A stretch of DNA of 64,000 nt from Siphonodentalium dalli (GCA_032622095.1 CP136065.1:40863503-40927502), one strand, 5' to 3'; positions 1 through 13,308 are shown, numbered from the stretch's first letter. Translations and numbers: made by a program. Notes: generated from the letters alone by a model not told the origin.

Positions 1-3000
1 AATCAGGGGTAGCCCCTCGATTAGATGAATCAGGGGTAGCCCTTCTCTTAGATGAATCAGGGGTAGCCCTTCGCTTAGATGAATCAGGGGTAGCCATTCG
101 CTTAGATGAATCAGGGGTAGCCCTTCTCTTAGATGAATCAGGGGTAGCCCTTCGCTTAGATGAATCAGGGGTAGCCCTTCTCTTAGATGAATCAGGGGTA
201 GCCCTTCGCTTAGATGAATCAGGGGTAGCCCTTCGCTTAGATGAATCAGGGGTAGCCCTTCGCTTAGATGAATCAGGGGTAGCCCGTCTCTTAGATGAAT
301 CAGGGGTAGCCCTTCGCTTAGATGAATCAGGGGTAGCCCTTCTCTTAGATGAATCAGGGGTCGCCCTTCTCTTAGATGAATCAGGGGTCGCCCTTCTCTT
401 AGATGAATCAGGGGTCGCCCTTCACTTAGATGAATCAGGGGTCGCCCTTCTCTTAGATGAATCAGGGGTAGCCCTTCTCTTAGATGAATCAGGGGTAGCC
501 CTTCGCTTAGATGAATCAGGGGTAGCCCTTCTCTTAGATGAATCAGGGGTCGCCCTTCACTTAGATGAATCAGGGGTCGCCCTTCTCTTAGATGAATCAG
601 GGGTAGCCCTTCGCTTAGATGAATCAGGGGTAGCCCTTCTCTTAGATGAATCAGGGGTAGCCCTTCGCTTAGATGAATCAGGGGTAGCCATTCGCTTAGA
701 TGAATCAGGGGTAGCCCTTCTCTTAGATGAATCAGGGGTAGCCCTTCGCTTAGATGAATCAGGGGTAGCCCTTCTCTTAGATGAATCAGGGGTAGCCCTT
801 CTCTTAGATGAATCAGGGGTCGCCCTTCTCTTAGATGAATAGGGGTAGCCCTTCGCTTAGATGAATCAGGGGTAGCCCGTCTCTTAGATGAATCAGGGGT
901 AGCCCTTCGCTTAGATGAATCAGGGGTAGCCCTTCGCTTAGATGAATCAGGGGTCTCCCTTCTCTTAGATGAATCAGGGGTAGCCCTTCGCTTAGATGAA
1001 TCAGGGGTAGCCCTTCTCTTAGATGAATCAGGGGTCGCCCTTCTCTTAGATGAATCAGGGGTCGCCCTTCTCTTAGATGAATCAGAGGTAGCCCTTCTCT
1101 TAGATGAATCAGGGGTCGCCCTTCTCTTAGATGAATCAGGGGTCGCCCTTCACTTAGATGAATCAGGGGTCGCCCTTCACTTAGATGAATCAGGGGTAGC
1201 CCTTCGCTTAGATGAATCAGGGGTAGCCCTTCTCTTAGATGAATCAGGGGTCGCCCTTCTCTTAGATGAATCAGGGGTCGCCCTTCTCTTAGATGAATCA
1301 GGGGTAGCCCTTCTCTTAGATGAATCAGGGGTAGCCCTTCTCTTAGATGAATCAGGGGTAGCTCTTCTCTTAGATGAATCAGGGGTCGCCCTTCGCTTAG
1401 ATGAATCAGGGGTAGCCCTTCTCTTAGATGAATCAGGGGTAGCCCTTCGCTTAGATGAATCAGGGGTAGCCCTTCGCTTAGATGAATCAGGGGTCGCCCT
1501 TCACTTAGATGAATCAGGGGTCGCCCTTCTCTTAGATGAATCAGGGGTAGCCCTTCTCTTAGATGAATCAGGGGTAGCCCTTCTCTTAGATGAATCAGGG
1601 GTCGCCCTTCACTTAGATGAATCAGGGGTCGCCCTTCTCTTAGATGAATCAGGGGTCGCCCTTCTCTTAGATGAATCAGGGGTAGCCCTTCTCTTAGATG
1701 AATCAGGGGTAGCCCTTCGCTTAGATGAATCAGGGGTAGCCCTTCTCTTAGATGAATCAGGGGTAGCCCTTCTCTTAGATGAATCAGGGGTCGCCCTTCT
1801 CTTAGATGAATCAGGGGTAGCCCTTCGCTTAGATGAATCAGGGGTAGCCCGTCTCTTAGATGAATCAGGGGTAGCCCTTCGCTTAGATGAATCAGGGGTC
1901 GCCCTTCTCTTAGATGAATCAGGGGTAGCCCTTCGCTTATATGAATCAGGGGTAGCCCTTCGCTTATATGAATCAGGGGTAGCCCTTCTCTTAGATGAAT
2001 CAGGGGTCGCCCTTCTCTTAGATGAATCAGGGGTCGCCCTTCTCTTAGATGAATCAGGGGTCGCCCTTCTCTTAGATGAATCAGAGGTAGCCCTTCTCTT
2101 AGATGAATCAGGGGTCGCCCTTCTCTTAGATGAATCAGGGGTCGCCCTTCACTTAGATGAATCAGGGGTAGCCCTTCGCTTAGATGAATCAGGGGTAGCC
2201 CTTCTCTTAGATGAATCAGGGGTCGCCCTTCTCTTAGATGAATCAGGGGTAGCCCTTCGCTTAGATGAATCAGGGGTAGCCCTTCTCTTAGATGAATCAG
2301 GGGTCGCCCTTCTCTTAGATGAATCAGGGGTAGCCCTTCGCTTAGATGAATCAGGGGTAGCCCTTCTCTTAGATGAATCAGGGGTAGCCCTTCGCTTAGA
2401 TGAATCAGGGGTAGCCCTTCGCTTAGATGAATCAGGGGTAGCCCTTCTCTTAGATGAATCAGGGGTAGCTCTTCGCTTAGATGAATCAGGGGTAGCTCTT
2501 CTCTTAGATGAATCAGGGGTAGCTCTTCTCTTAGATGAATCAGGGGTAGCTCTTCTCTTAGATGAATCAGGGGTAGCTCTTCGCTTAGATGAATCAGGGG
2601 TAGCTCTTCTCTTAGATGAATCAGGGGTAGCTCTTCTCTTAGATGAATCAGGGGTAGCTCTTCTCTTAGATGAATCAGGGGTAGCTCTTCGCTTAGATGA
2701 ATCATGGGTAGCTCTTCTCTTAGATGAATCAGGGGTAGCTCTTCTCTTAGATGAATCAGGGGTAGCTCTTCGCTTAGATGAATCAGGGGTAGCTCTTCGC
2801 TTAGATGAATCAGGGGTAGCTCTTCGCTTAGATGAATCAGGGGTAGCCCTTCTCTTAGATGAATCAGGGGTAGCTCTTCTCTTAGATGAATCAGGGGTCG
2901 CCCTTCGCTTAGATGAATCAGGGGTAGCCCTTCGCTTAGATGAATCAGGGGTAGCCCTTCTCTTAGATGAATCAGGGGTAGCCCTTCGCTTAGATGAATC

Positions 3001-6000
3001 AGGGGTAGCCCTTCTCTTAGATGAATCAGGGGTAGTCCTTCTCTTAGATGAATCAGGGGTAGCCCTTCTCTTAGATGAATCAGGGGTAGCCATTCGCTTA
3101 GATGAATCAGGGGTAGCCCGTCTCTTAGATGAATCAGGGGTAGCCCTTCTCTTAGATGAATCAGGGGTAGCCCTTCTCTTAGATGAATCAGGGGTAGCCC
3201 TTCTCTTAGATGAATCAGGGGTAGCCCTTCTCTTATATGAATCAGGGGTAGCCCTTCGCTTAGATGAATCAGGGGTAGCCCTTCTCTTAGATGAATCAGG
3301 GGTAGCCCTTCGCTTAGATGAATCAGCGGTAGCCCTTCTCTTAGATGAATCAGGGGTCGCCCTTCTCTTAGATGAATCAGGGGTAGCCCTTCTCTTAGAT
3401 GAATCAGGGGTAGCCCCTCGCTTAGATGAATCAGGGGTAGCCCTTCGCTTAGATGAATCAGGGGTAGCCCTTCGCTTTGATGAATCAGGGGTAGCCCTTC
3501 TCTTAGATGAATCAGGGGTAGCTCTTCTCTTAGATGAATCAGGGGTAGCCCTTCGCTTAGATGAATCAGGGGTAGCCCTTCGCTTAGATGAATCAGGGGT
3601 AGCCCTTCGCTTAGATGAATCAGGGGTAGCCATTCGCTTAGATGAATCAGGGGTAGCCCTTCTCTTAGATGAATCAGGGGTAGCTCTTCTCTTAGATGAA
3701 TCAGGGGTAGCCCTTCTCTTAGATGAATCAGGGGTAGCTCTTCTCTTAGATGAATCAGGGGTCGCCCTTCTCTTAGACGAATCAGGGGTAGCCCTTCGCT
3801 TAGATGAATCAGGGGTAGCCCTTCGCTTAGATGAATCAGGGGTAGCCCTTCTCTTAGATGAATCAGGGGTAGCCCTTCGCTTAGATGAATCAGGGGTAGC
3901 CCTTCTCTTAGATGAATCAGGGGTCGCCCTTCACTTAGATGAATCAGGGGTCGCCCTTCTCTTAGATGAATCAGGGGTAGCCCTTCGCTTAGATGAATCA
4001 GGGGTAGCCCTTCTCTTAGATGAATCAGGGGTAGCCCTTCGCTTAGATGAATCAGGGGTAGCCATTCGCTTAGATGAATCAGGGGTAGCCCTTCTCTTAG
4101 ATGAATCAGGGGTAGCCCTTCGCTTAGATGAATCAGGGGTAGCCCTTCTCTTAGATGAATCAGGGGTAGCCCTTCTCTTAGATGAACCAGGGGTCGCCCT
4201 TCTCTTAGATGAATAGGGGTAGCCCTTCGCTTAGATGAATCAGGGGTAGCCCGTCTCTTAGATGAATCAGGGGTAGCCCTTCGCTTAGATGAATCAGGGG
4301 TCTCCCTTCTCTTAGATGAATCAGGGGTAGCCCTTCGCTTAGATGAATCAGGGGTAGCCCTTCTCTTAGATGAATCAGGGGTCGCCCTTCTCTTAGATGA
4401 ATCAGGGGTCGCCCTTCTCTTAGATGAATCAGGGGTCGCCCTTCACTTAGATGAATCAGGGGTCGCCCTTCTCTTAGATGAATCAGAGGTAGCCCTTCTC
4501 TTAGATGAATCAGGGGTCGCCCTTCTCTTAGATGAATCAGGGGTCGCCCTTCACTTAGATGAATCAGGGGTCGCCCTTCTCTTAGATGAATCAGGGGTAG
4601 CCCTTCGCTTAGATGAATCAGGGGTAGCCCTTCTCTTAGATGAATCAGGGGTCGCCCTTCTCTTAGATGAATCAGGGGTAGCCCTTCGCTTAGATGAATC
4701 AGGGGTAGCCCTTCTCTTAGATGAATCAGGGGTAGCTCTTCTCTTAGATGAATCAGGGGTCGCCCTTCGCTTAGATGAATCAGGGGTAGCCCTTCTCTTA
4801 GATGAATCAGGGGTAGCCCTTCGCTTAGATGAATCAGGGGTAGCCCTTCGCTTAGATGAATCAGGGGTCGCCCTTCACTTAGATGAATCAGGGGTCGCCC
4901 TTCTCTTAGATGAATCAGGGGTAGCCCTTCTCTTAGATGAATCAGGGGTAGCCCTTCGCTTAGATGAATCAGGGGTAGCCCTTCTCTTAGATGAATCAGG
5001 GGTCGCCCTTCACTTAGATGAATCAGGGGTCGCCCTTCTCTTAGATGAATCAGGGGTAGCCCTTCGCTTAGATGAATCAGGGGTAGCCCTTCTCTTAGAT
5101 GAATCAGGGGTAGCCCTTCGCTTAGATGAATCAGGGGTAGCCCTTCTCTTAGATGAATCAGGGGTAGCCCTTCTCTTAGATGAATCAGGGGTCGCCCTTC
5201 TCTTAGATGAATCAGGGGTAGCCCTTCGCTTAGATGAATCAGGGGTAGCCCGTCTCTTAGATGAATCAGGGGTAGCCCTTCGCTTAGATGAATCAGGGGT
5301 CGCCCTTCTCTTAGATGAATCAGGGGTAGCCCTTCGCTTATATGAATCAGGGGTAGCCCTTCTCTTAGATGAATCAGGTGTCGCCCTTCTCTTAGATGAA
5401 TCAGGGGTCGCCCTTCTCTTAGATGAATCAGGGGTCGCCCTTCTCTTAGATGAATCAGAGGTAGCCCTTCTCTTAGATGAATCAGGGGTCGCCCTTCTCT
5501 TAGATGAATCAGGGGTCGCCCTTCACTTAGATGAATCAGGGGTCGCCCTTCTCTTAGATGAATCAGGGGTAGCCCTTCGCTTAGATGAATCATGGGTAGC
5601 CCTTCTCTTAGATGAATCAGGGGTCGCCCTTCTCTTAGATGAATCAGGGGTAGCCCTTCGCTTAGATGAATCAGGGGTAGCCCTTCTCTTAGATGAATCA
5701 GGGGTAGCCCTTCGCTTAGATGAATCAGGGGTAGCCCTTCTCTTAGATGAATCAGGGGTAGCTCTTCTCTTAGATGAATCAGGGGTCGCTCTTCGCTTAG
5801 ATGAATCAGGGGTAGCCCTTCTCTTAGATGAATCAGGGGTAGCCCTTCGCTTAGATGAATCAGGGGTAGCCCTTCGCTTAGATGAATCAGGGGTAGCCCT
5901 TCGCTTAGATGAATCAGGGGTAGCCCTTCTCTTAGATGAATCAGGGGTAGCTCTTCGCTTAGATGAATCAGGGGTAGCTCTTCTCTTAGATGAATCAGGG

Positions 6001-9000
6001 GTAGCTCTTCTCTTAGATGAATCAGGGGTAGCTCTTCTCTTAGATGAATCAGGGGTAGCTCTTCGCTTAGATGAATCAGGGGTAGCTCTTCTCTTAGATG
6101 AATCAGGGGTAGCTCTTCTCTTAGATGAATCAGGGGTAGCTCTTCTCTTAGATGAATCGGGGGTAGCTCTTCGCTTAGATGAATCATGGGTAGCTCTTCT
6201 CTTAGATGAATCAGGGGTAGCTCTTCTCTTAGATGAATCAGGGGTAGCTCTTCGCTTAGATGAATCAGGGGTAGCTCTTCGCTTAGATGAATCAGGGGTA
6301 GCTCTTCGCTTAGATGAATCAGGGGTAGCCCTTCTCTTAGATGAATCAGGGGTAGCTCTTCTCTTAGATGAATCAGGGGTCGCCCTTCGCTTAGATGAAT
6401 CAGGGGTAGCCCTTCGCTTAGATGAATCAGGGGTAGCCCTTCTCTTAGATGAATCAGGGGTAGCCCTTCGCTTAGATGAATCAGGGGTAGCCCTTCTCTT
6501 AGATGAATCAGGGGTAGTCCTTCTCTTAGATGAATCAGGGGTAGCCCTTCTCTTAGATGAATCAGGGGTAGCCATTCGCTTAGATGAATCAGGGGTAGCC
6601 CGTCTCTTAGATGAATCAGGGGTAGCCCTTCTCTTAGATGAATCAGGGGTAGCCCTTCTCTTAGATGAATCAGGGGTAGCCCTTCTCTTAGATGAATCAG
6701 GGGTAGCCCTTCTCTTAGATGAATCAGGGGTAGCCCTTCGCTTAGATGAATCAGGGGTAGCCCTTCTCTTAGATGAATCAGGGGTAGCCCTTCGCTTAGA
6801 TGAATCAGCGGTAGCCCTTCTCTTAGATGAATCAGGGGTCGCCCTTCTCTTAGATGAATCAGGGGTAGCCCTTCTCTTAGATGAATCAGGGGTAGCCCCT
6901 CGCTTAGATGAATCAGGGGTAGCCCTTCGCTTAGATGAATCAGGGGTAGCCCTTCGCTTTGATGAATCAGGGGTAGCCCTTCTCTTAGATGAATCAGGGG
7001 TAGCTCTTCTCTTAGATGAATCAGGGGTAGCCCTTCGCTTAGATGAATCAGGGGTAGCCCCTCGCTTAGATGAATCAGGGGTAGCCCTTCGCTTAGATGA
7101 ATCAGGGGTAGCCCTTCGCTTAGATGAATCAGGGGTAGCCCTTCTCTTAGATGAATCAGGGGTAGCTCTTCTCTTAGATGAATCAGGGGTAGCCCTTCTC
7201 TTAGATGAATCAGGGGTAGCTCTTCTCTTAGATGAATCAGGGGTCGCCCTTCTCTTAGACGAATCAGGGGTAGCCCTTCGCTTAGATGAATCAGGGGTAG
7301 CCCTTCGCTTAGATGAATCAGGGGTAGCCCTCTCTTAGATGAATCAGGGGTAGCCCTTCGCTTAGATGAATCAGGGGTAGCCCTTCTCTTAGATGAATCA
7401 GGGGTAGCCCTTCTCTTAGATGAATCAGGGGTAGCCCTTCTCTTAGATGAATCAGGGGTAGCCCTTCTCTTAGTTGAATCAGGGGTCGCCCTTCTCTTAG
7501 ATGAATCAGGGGTCGCCCTTCTCTTAGATGAATCAGGGGTAGCTCTTCTCTTAGATGAATCAGGGGTAGCCCCTCGCTTAGATGAATCAGGGGTAGCCCT
7601 TCTCTTAGATGAATCAGGGGTAGCCCCTCGCTTAGATGAATCAGGGGTAGCCCTTCTCTTAGATGAATCAGGGGTAGCCCCTCGCTTAGATGAATCAGGG
7701 GTCGCCCTTCTCTTAGATGAATCAGGGGTAGCCCCTCGATTAGATGAATCAGGGGTAGCCCTTCTCTTAGATGAATCAGGGGTAGCCCTTCGCTTAGATG
7801 AATCAGGGGTAGCCATTCGCTTAGATGAATCAGGGGTAGCCCTTCTCTTAGATGAATCAGGGGTAGCACTTCGCTTAGATGAATCAGGGGTAGCCCTTCT
7901 CTTAGATGAATCAGGGGTAGCCCTTCGCTTAGATGAATCAGGGGTAGCCCTTCGCTTAGATGAATCAGGGGTAGCCCTTCGCTTAGATGAATCAGGGGTA
8001 GCCCGTCTCTTAGATGAATCAGGGGTAGCCCTTCGCTTAGATGAATCAGGGGTAGCCCTTCTCTTAGATGAATCAGGGGTCGCCCTTCTCTTAGATGAAT
8101 CAGGGGTCGCCCTTCTCTTAGATGAATCAGGGCTCGCCCTTCACTTAGATGAATCAGGGGTCGCCCTTCTCTTAGATGAATCAGGGGTAGCCCTTCTCTT
8201 AGATGAATCAGGGGTAGCCCTTCGCTTAGATGAATCAGGGGTAGCCCTTCTCTTAGATGAATCAGGGGTCGCCCTTCACTTAGATGAATCAGGGTTCGCC
8301 CTTCTCTTAGATGAATCAGGGGTAGCCCTTCGCTTAGATGAATCAGGGGTAGCCCTTCTCTTAGATGAATCAGGGGTAGCCCTTCGCTTAGATGAATCAG
8401 GGGTAGCCATTCGCTTAGATGAATCAGGGGTAGCCCTTCTCTTAGATGAATCAGGGGTAGCCCTTCGCTTAGATGAATCAGGGGTAGCCCTTCTCTTAGA
8501 TGAATCAGGGGTAGCCCTTCTCTTAGATGAATCAGGGGTCGCCCTTCTCTTAGATGAATAGGGGTAGCCCTTCGCTTAGATGAATCAGGGGTAGCCCGTC
8601 TCTTAGATGAATCAGGGGTAGCCCTTCGCTTAGATGAATCAGGGGTCTCCCTTCTCTTAGATGAATCAGGGGTAGCCCTTCGCTTAGATGAATCAGGGGT
8701 AGCCCTTCTCTTAGATGAATCAGGGGTCGCCCTTCTCTTAGATGAATCAGGGGTCGCCCTTCTCTTAGATGAATCAGGGGTCGCCCTTCACTTAGATGAA
8801 TCAGGGGTCGCCCTTCTCTTAGATGAATCAGAGGTAGCCCTTCTCTTAGATGAATCAGGGGTCGCCCTTCGCTTAGATGAATCAGGGGTCGCCCTTCACT
8901 TAGATGAATCAGGGGTCGCCCTTCTCTTAGATGAATCAGGGGTAGCCCTTCGCTTAGATGAATCAGGGGTAGCCCTTCTCTTAGATGAATCATGGGTCGC

Positions 9001-12000
9001 CCTTCTCTTAGATGAATCAGGGGTAGCCCTTCGCTTAGATGAATCAGGGGTAGCCCTTCTCTTAGATGAATCAGGGGTAGCTCTTCTCTTAGATGAATCA
9101 GGGGTCGCCCTTCGCTTAGATGAATCAGGGGTAGCCCTTCTCTTAGATGAATCAGGGGTAGCCCTTCGCTTAGATGAATCAGGGGTAGCCCTTCGCTTAG
9201 ATGAATCAGGGGTAGCCCTTCGCTTAGATGAATCAGGGGTAGCGCTTCTCTTAGATGAATCAGGGGTAGCTCTTCGCTTAGATGAATCAGGGGTAGCTCT
9301 TCTCTTAGATGAATCAGGGGTAGCTCTTCTCTTAGATGAATCAGGGGTAGCTCTTCTCTTAGATGAATCAGGGGCAGCTCTTCGCTTAGATGAATCAGGG
9401 GTAGCTCTTCTCTTAGATGAATCAGGGGTAGCTCTTCTCTTAGATGAATCAGGGGTAGCTCTTCTCTTAGATGAATCAGGGGTAGCTCTTCGCTTAGATG
9501 AATCATGGGTAGCTCTTCTCTTAGATGAATCAGGGGTAGCTCTTCTCTTAGATGAATCAGTGGTAGCTCTTCGCTTAGATGAATCAGGGGTAGCTCTTCG
9601 CTTAGATGAATCAGGGGTAGCTCTTCGCTTAGATGAATCAGGGGTAGCCCTTCTCTTAGATGAATCAGGGGTAGCTCTTCTCTTAGATGAATCAGGGGTC
9701 GCCCTTCGCTTAGATGAATCAGGGGTAGCCCTTCGCTTAGATGAATCAGGGGTAGCCCTTCTCTTAGATGAATCAGGGGTGGCCCTTCGCTTAGATGAAT
9801 CAGGGGTAGCCCTTCTCTTAGATGAATCAGGGGTAGCCCTTCTCTTAGATGAATCAGGGGTAGCCCTTCTCTTAGATGAATCAGGGGTAGCCATTCGCTT
9901 AGATGAATCAGGGGTAGCCCGTCTCTTAGATGAATCAGGGGTAGCCCTTCTCTTAGATGAATCAGGGGTAGCCCTTCTCTTAGATGAATCAGGGGTAGCC
10001 CTTCGCTTAGATGAATCAGGGGTAGCCCTTCTCTTAGATGAATCAGGGGTCGCCCTTCTCTTAGATGAATCAGGGGTCGCCCTTCTCTTAGATGAATCAG
10101 GGCTCGCCCTTCACTTAGATGAATCAGGGGTCGCCCTTCTCTTAGATGAATCAGGGGTAGCCCTTCTCTTAGATGAATCAGGGGTAGCCCTTCGCTTAGA
10201 TGAATCAGGGGTAGCCCTTCTCTTAGATGAATCAGGGGTCGCCCTTCACTTAGATGAATCAGGGGTCGCCCTTCTCTTAGATGAATCAGGGGTAGCCCTT
10301 CGCTTAGATGAATCAGGGGTAGCCCTTCTCTTAGATGAATCAGGGGTAGCCCTTCGCTTAGATGAATCAGGGGTAGCCATTCGCTTAGATGAATCAGGGG
10401 TAGCCCTTCTCTTAGATGAATCAGGGGTAGCCCTTCGCTTAGATGAATCAGGGGTAGCCCTTCTCTTAGATGAATCAGGGGTAGCCCTTCTCTTAGATGA
10501 ATCAGGGGTCGCCCTTCTCTTAGATGAATAGGGGTAGCCCTTCGCTTAGATGAATCAGGGGTAGCCCGTCTCTTAGATGAATCAGGGGTAGCCCTTCGCT
10601 TAGATGAATCAGGGGTCTCCCTTCTCTTAGATGAATCAGGGGTAGCCCTTCGCTTAGATGAATCAGGGGTAGCCCTTCTCTTAGATGAATCAGGGGTCGC
10701 CCTTCTCTTAGATGAATCAGGGGTCGCCCTTCTCTTAGATGAATCAGGGGTCGCCCTTCACTTAGATGAATCAGGGGTCGCCCTTCTCTTAGATGAATCA
10801 GAGGTAGCCCTTCTCTTAGATGAATCAGGGGTCGCCCTTCGCTTAGATGAATCAGGGGTCGCCCTTCACTTAGATGAATCAGGGGTCGCCCTTCTCTTAG
10901 ATGAATCAGGGGTAGCCCTTCGCTTAGATGAATCAGGGGTAGCCCTTCTCTTAGATGAATCAGGGGTCGCCCTTCTCTTAGATGAATCAGGGGTAGCCCT
11001 TCGCTTAGATGAATCAGGGGTAGCCCTTCTCTTAGATGAATCAGGGGTAGCTCTTCTCTTAGATGAATCAGGGGTCGCCCTTCGCTTAGATGAATCAGGG
11101 GTAGCCCTTCTCTTAGATGAATCAGGGGTAGCCCTTCGCTTAGATGAATCAGGGGTAGCCCTTCGCTTAGATGAATCAGGGGTAGCCCTTCGCTTAGATG
11201 AATCAGGGGTAGCCCTTCTCTTAGATGAATCAGGGGTAGCTCTTCGCTTAGATGAATCAGGGGTAGCTCTTCTCTTAGATGAATCAGGGGTAGCTCTTCT
11301 CTTAGATGAATCAGGGGTAGCTCTTCTCTTAGATGAATCAGGGGCAGCTCTTCGCTTAGATGAATCAGGGGTAGCTCTTCTCTTAGATGAATCAGGGGTA
11401 GCTCTTCTCTTAGATGAATCAGGGGTAGCTCTTCTCTTAGATGAATCAGGGGTAGCTCTTCGCTTAGATGAATCATGGGTAGCTCTTCTCTTAGATGAAT
11501 CAGGGGTAGCTCTTCTCTTAGATGAATCAGGGGTAGCTCTTCGCTTAGATGAATCAGGGGTAGCTCTTCGCTTAGATGAATCAGGGGTAGCTCTTCGCTT
11601 AGATGAATCAGGGGTAGCCCTTCTCTTAGATGAATCAGGGGTAGCTCTTCTCTTAGATGAATCAGGGGTCGCCCTTCGCTTAGATGAATCAGGGGTAGCC
11701 CTTCGCTTAGATGAATCAGGGGTAGCCCTTCTCTTAGATGAATCAGGGGTAGCCCTTCGCTTAGATGAATCAGGGGTAGCCCTTCTCTTAGATGAATCAG
11801 GGGTAGCCCTTCTCTTAGATGAATCAGGGGTAGCCCTTCTCTTAGATGAATCAGGGGTAGCCATTCGCTTAGATGAATCAGGGGTAGCCCGTCTCTTAGA
11901 TGAATCAGGGGTAGCCCTTCTCTTAGATGAATCAGGGGTAGCCCTTCTCTTAGATGAATCAGGGGTAGCCCTTCTCTTAGATGAATCAGGGGTAGCCCTT

Positions 12001-12879
12001 CTCTTAGATGAATCAGGGGTAGCCCTTCGCTTAGATGAATCAGGGGTAGCCCTTCTCTTAGATGAATCAGGGGTAGCCCTTCGCTTAGATGAATCAGGGG
12101 TAGCCCTTCTCTTAGATGAATCAGGGGTCGCCCTTCTCTTAGATGAATCAGGGGTAGCCCTTCTCTTAGATGAATCAGGGGTAGCCCCTCGCTTAGATGA
12201 ATCAGGGGTAGCCCTTCGCTTAGATGAATCAGGGGTAGCCCTTCGCTTTGATGAATCAGGGGTAGCCCTTCTCTTAGATGAATCAGGGGTAGCTCTTCTC
12301 TTAGATGAATCAGGGGTAGCCCTTCGCTTAGATGAATCAGGGGTAGCCCCTCGCTTAGATGAATCAGGGGTAGCCCTTCGCTTAGATGAATCAGGGGTAG
12401 CCCTTCGCTTAGATGAATCAGGGGTATCCCTTCTCTTAGATGAATCAGGGGTAGCTCTTCTCTTAGATGAATCAGGGGTAGCCCTTCTCTTAGATGAATC
12501 AGGGGTAGCTCTTCTCTTAGATGAATCAGGGGTCGCCCTTCTCTTAGATGAATCAGGGGTAGCCCTTCGCTTAGATGAATCAGGGGTAGCCCTTCGCTTA
12601 GATGAATCAGGGGTAGCCCTTCTCTTAGATGAATCAGGGGTAGCCCTTCGCTTAGATGAATCAGGGGTAGCCCTTCTCTTAGATGAATCAGGGGTAGCCC
12701 TTCTCTTAGATGAATCAGGGGTAGCCCTTCTCTTAGATGAATCAGGGGTAGCCCTTCTCTTAGATGAATCAGGGGTCGCCCTTCTCTTAGATGAATCAGG
12801 GGTCGCCCTTCTCTTAGATGAATCAGGGGTCGCCCTTCGCTTAGATGAATCAGGGGTAGCTCTTCGCTTAAATGAATCA
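1..12879. repeat. 27-bp tandem repeat array (satellite/minisatellite), ~476 units
   Basis: Uninterrupted head-to-tail array of a 27-bp unit with core AATCAGGGGTAGCCC, running from the left window edge to about 12,879, where it stops in AATGAATCACC. Units differ mainly at five positions: GTA/GTC, GCC/GCT, CTT with rare CGT, CCT or ATT, and CTC/CGC/CAC. Because 27 is divisible by three, several frames stay open for hundreds of codons on both strands: V-A-L-(R/L/H)-L-D-E-S-G on plus, P-L-I-H-L-(R/S)-E-G-(L/R) and A-T-P-D-S-S-K-R-R on minus. One-base deletions near 840, 4,214, 7,330, 8,559 and 10,529 shift every frame. There are no introns, signal peptide or unique domain, so I read this as a non-coding satellite. 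The left end lies outside the window, and long-read assembly may have changed the copy number. Confidence 0.97.
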
Positions 12880-12949
12880 CCTCCGGGTTATTGGAACTGA
12901 TGATGATATCGGTGCGATTTTTATCTTTTGAACATAACATACACGGTCC

Positions 12950-13308
12950 AGGGGCGCCGGAAGAATCCAAGGGCAGGGGGGGGCAGAGCCTACAAAAAGG
13001 GCACTTTTCCGCAAAAAAGGGCATTTTCTCCGCAAACTCGGGAAAATAACCATAAATTCATTGTGGCAAAAATCCCTATTTTAATGGTATTTGTCGGTTT
13101 TTATGGCCGTTTTGCGATAAAATTGACAAAAAAATTATATTCCTTGTGAAATTGGTGGTATTTGGACCAAAAAAGTCACATTTTGCTATAAAAACACGAG
13201 ATTAAACACACAAAAAGCATTTTCTGTCTCCAGAAAAAGGGCAAGTCCTGCCCCCGCTCGCACCCCTTGGTCAAGGGCAGGGGGGCAGCCCCCTCTTCCG
13301 GCCCCCCT
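12950..13308. mobile_element. Short element with GC-rich terminal inverted repeats
   Basis: The ends are imperfect inverted repeats: GGGGCGCCGGAAG at the left and the reverse complement of AGGGGGGCCGGAAG at the right. Each is followed inward by a GGGCAGGGGGG-type run. The AT-rich interior has no coding capacity. The element abuts the end of the 27-bp array with about 70 bp between them. A long minus-strand open frame that begins here and continues into the array is a chance fusion of element and satellite. I see no clear target-site duplication. Confidence 0.6.

Noticed and set aside
4205-7816. 1,203-codon minus-strand open frame of PLIHLREGL/ATPDSSKRR repeats, and similar long frames across 831-11,864
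   Set aside because: They follow only from a stop-poor 27-bp unit. Frames stay open on both strands at once, switch at one-base deletions, and have no unique N- or C-terminal domain.
1-12879. G-quadruplex array from the GGGG run in each 27-bp unit
   Set aside because: There is only one four-G run per 27 bp, so loops would be over 20 bases. This does not fit the usual quadruplex pattern.
1-12879. CRISPR-like repeat array
   Set aside because: No unique spacers exist. Units are directly adjacent, and the rest of the window is clearly eukaryotic.
10520-13024. 834-codon minus-strand frame with a unique start (MPFFAEKCPFCRLC) leading into the repeat
   Set aside because: The unique part lies in the short inverted-repeat element beside the array. 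It has no promoter or splice evidence and looks like a chance fusion.
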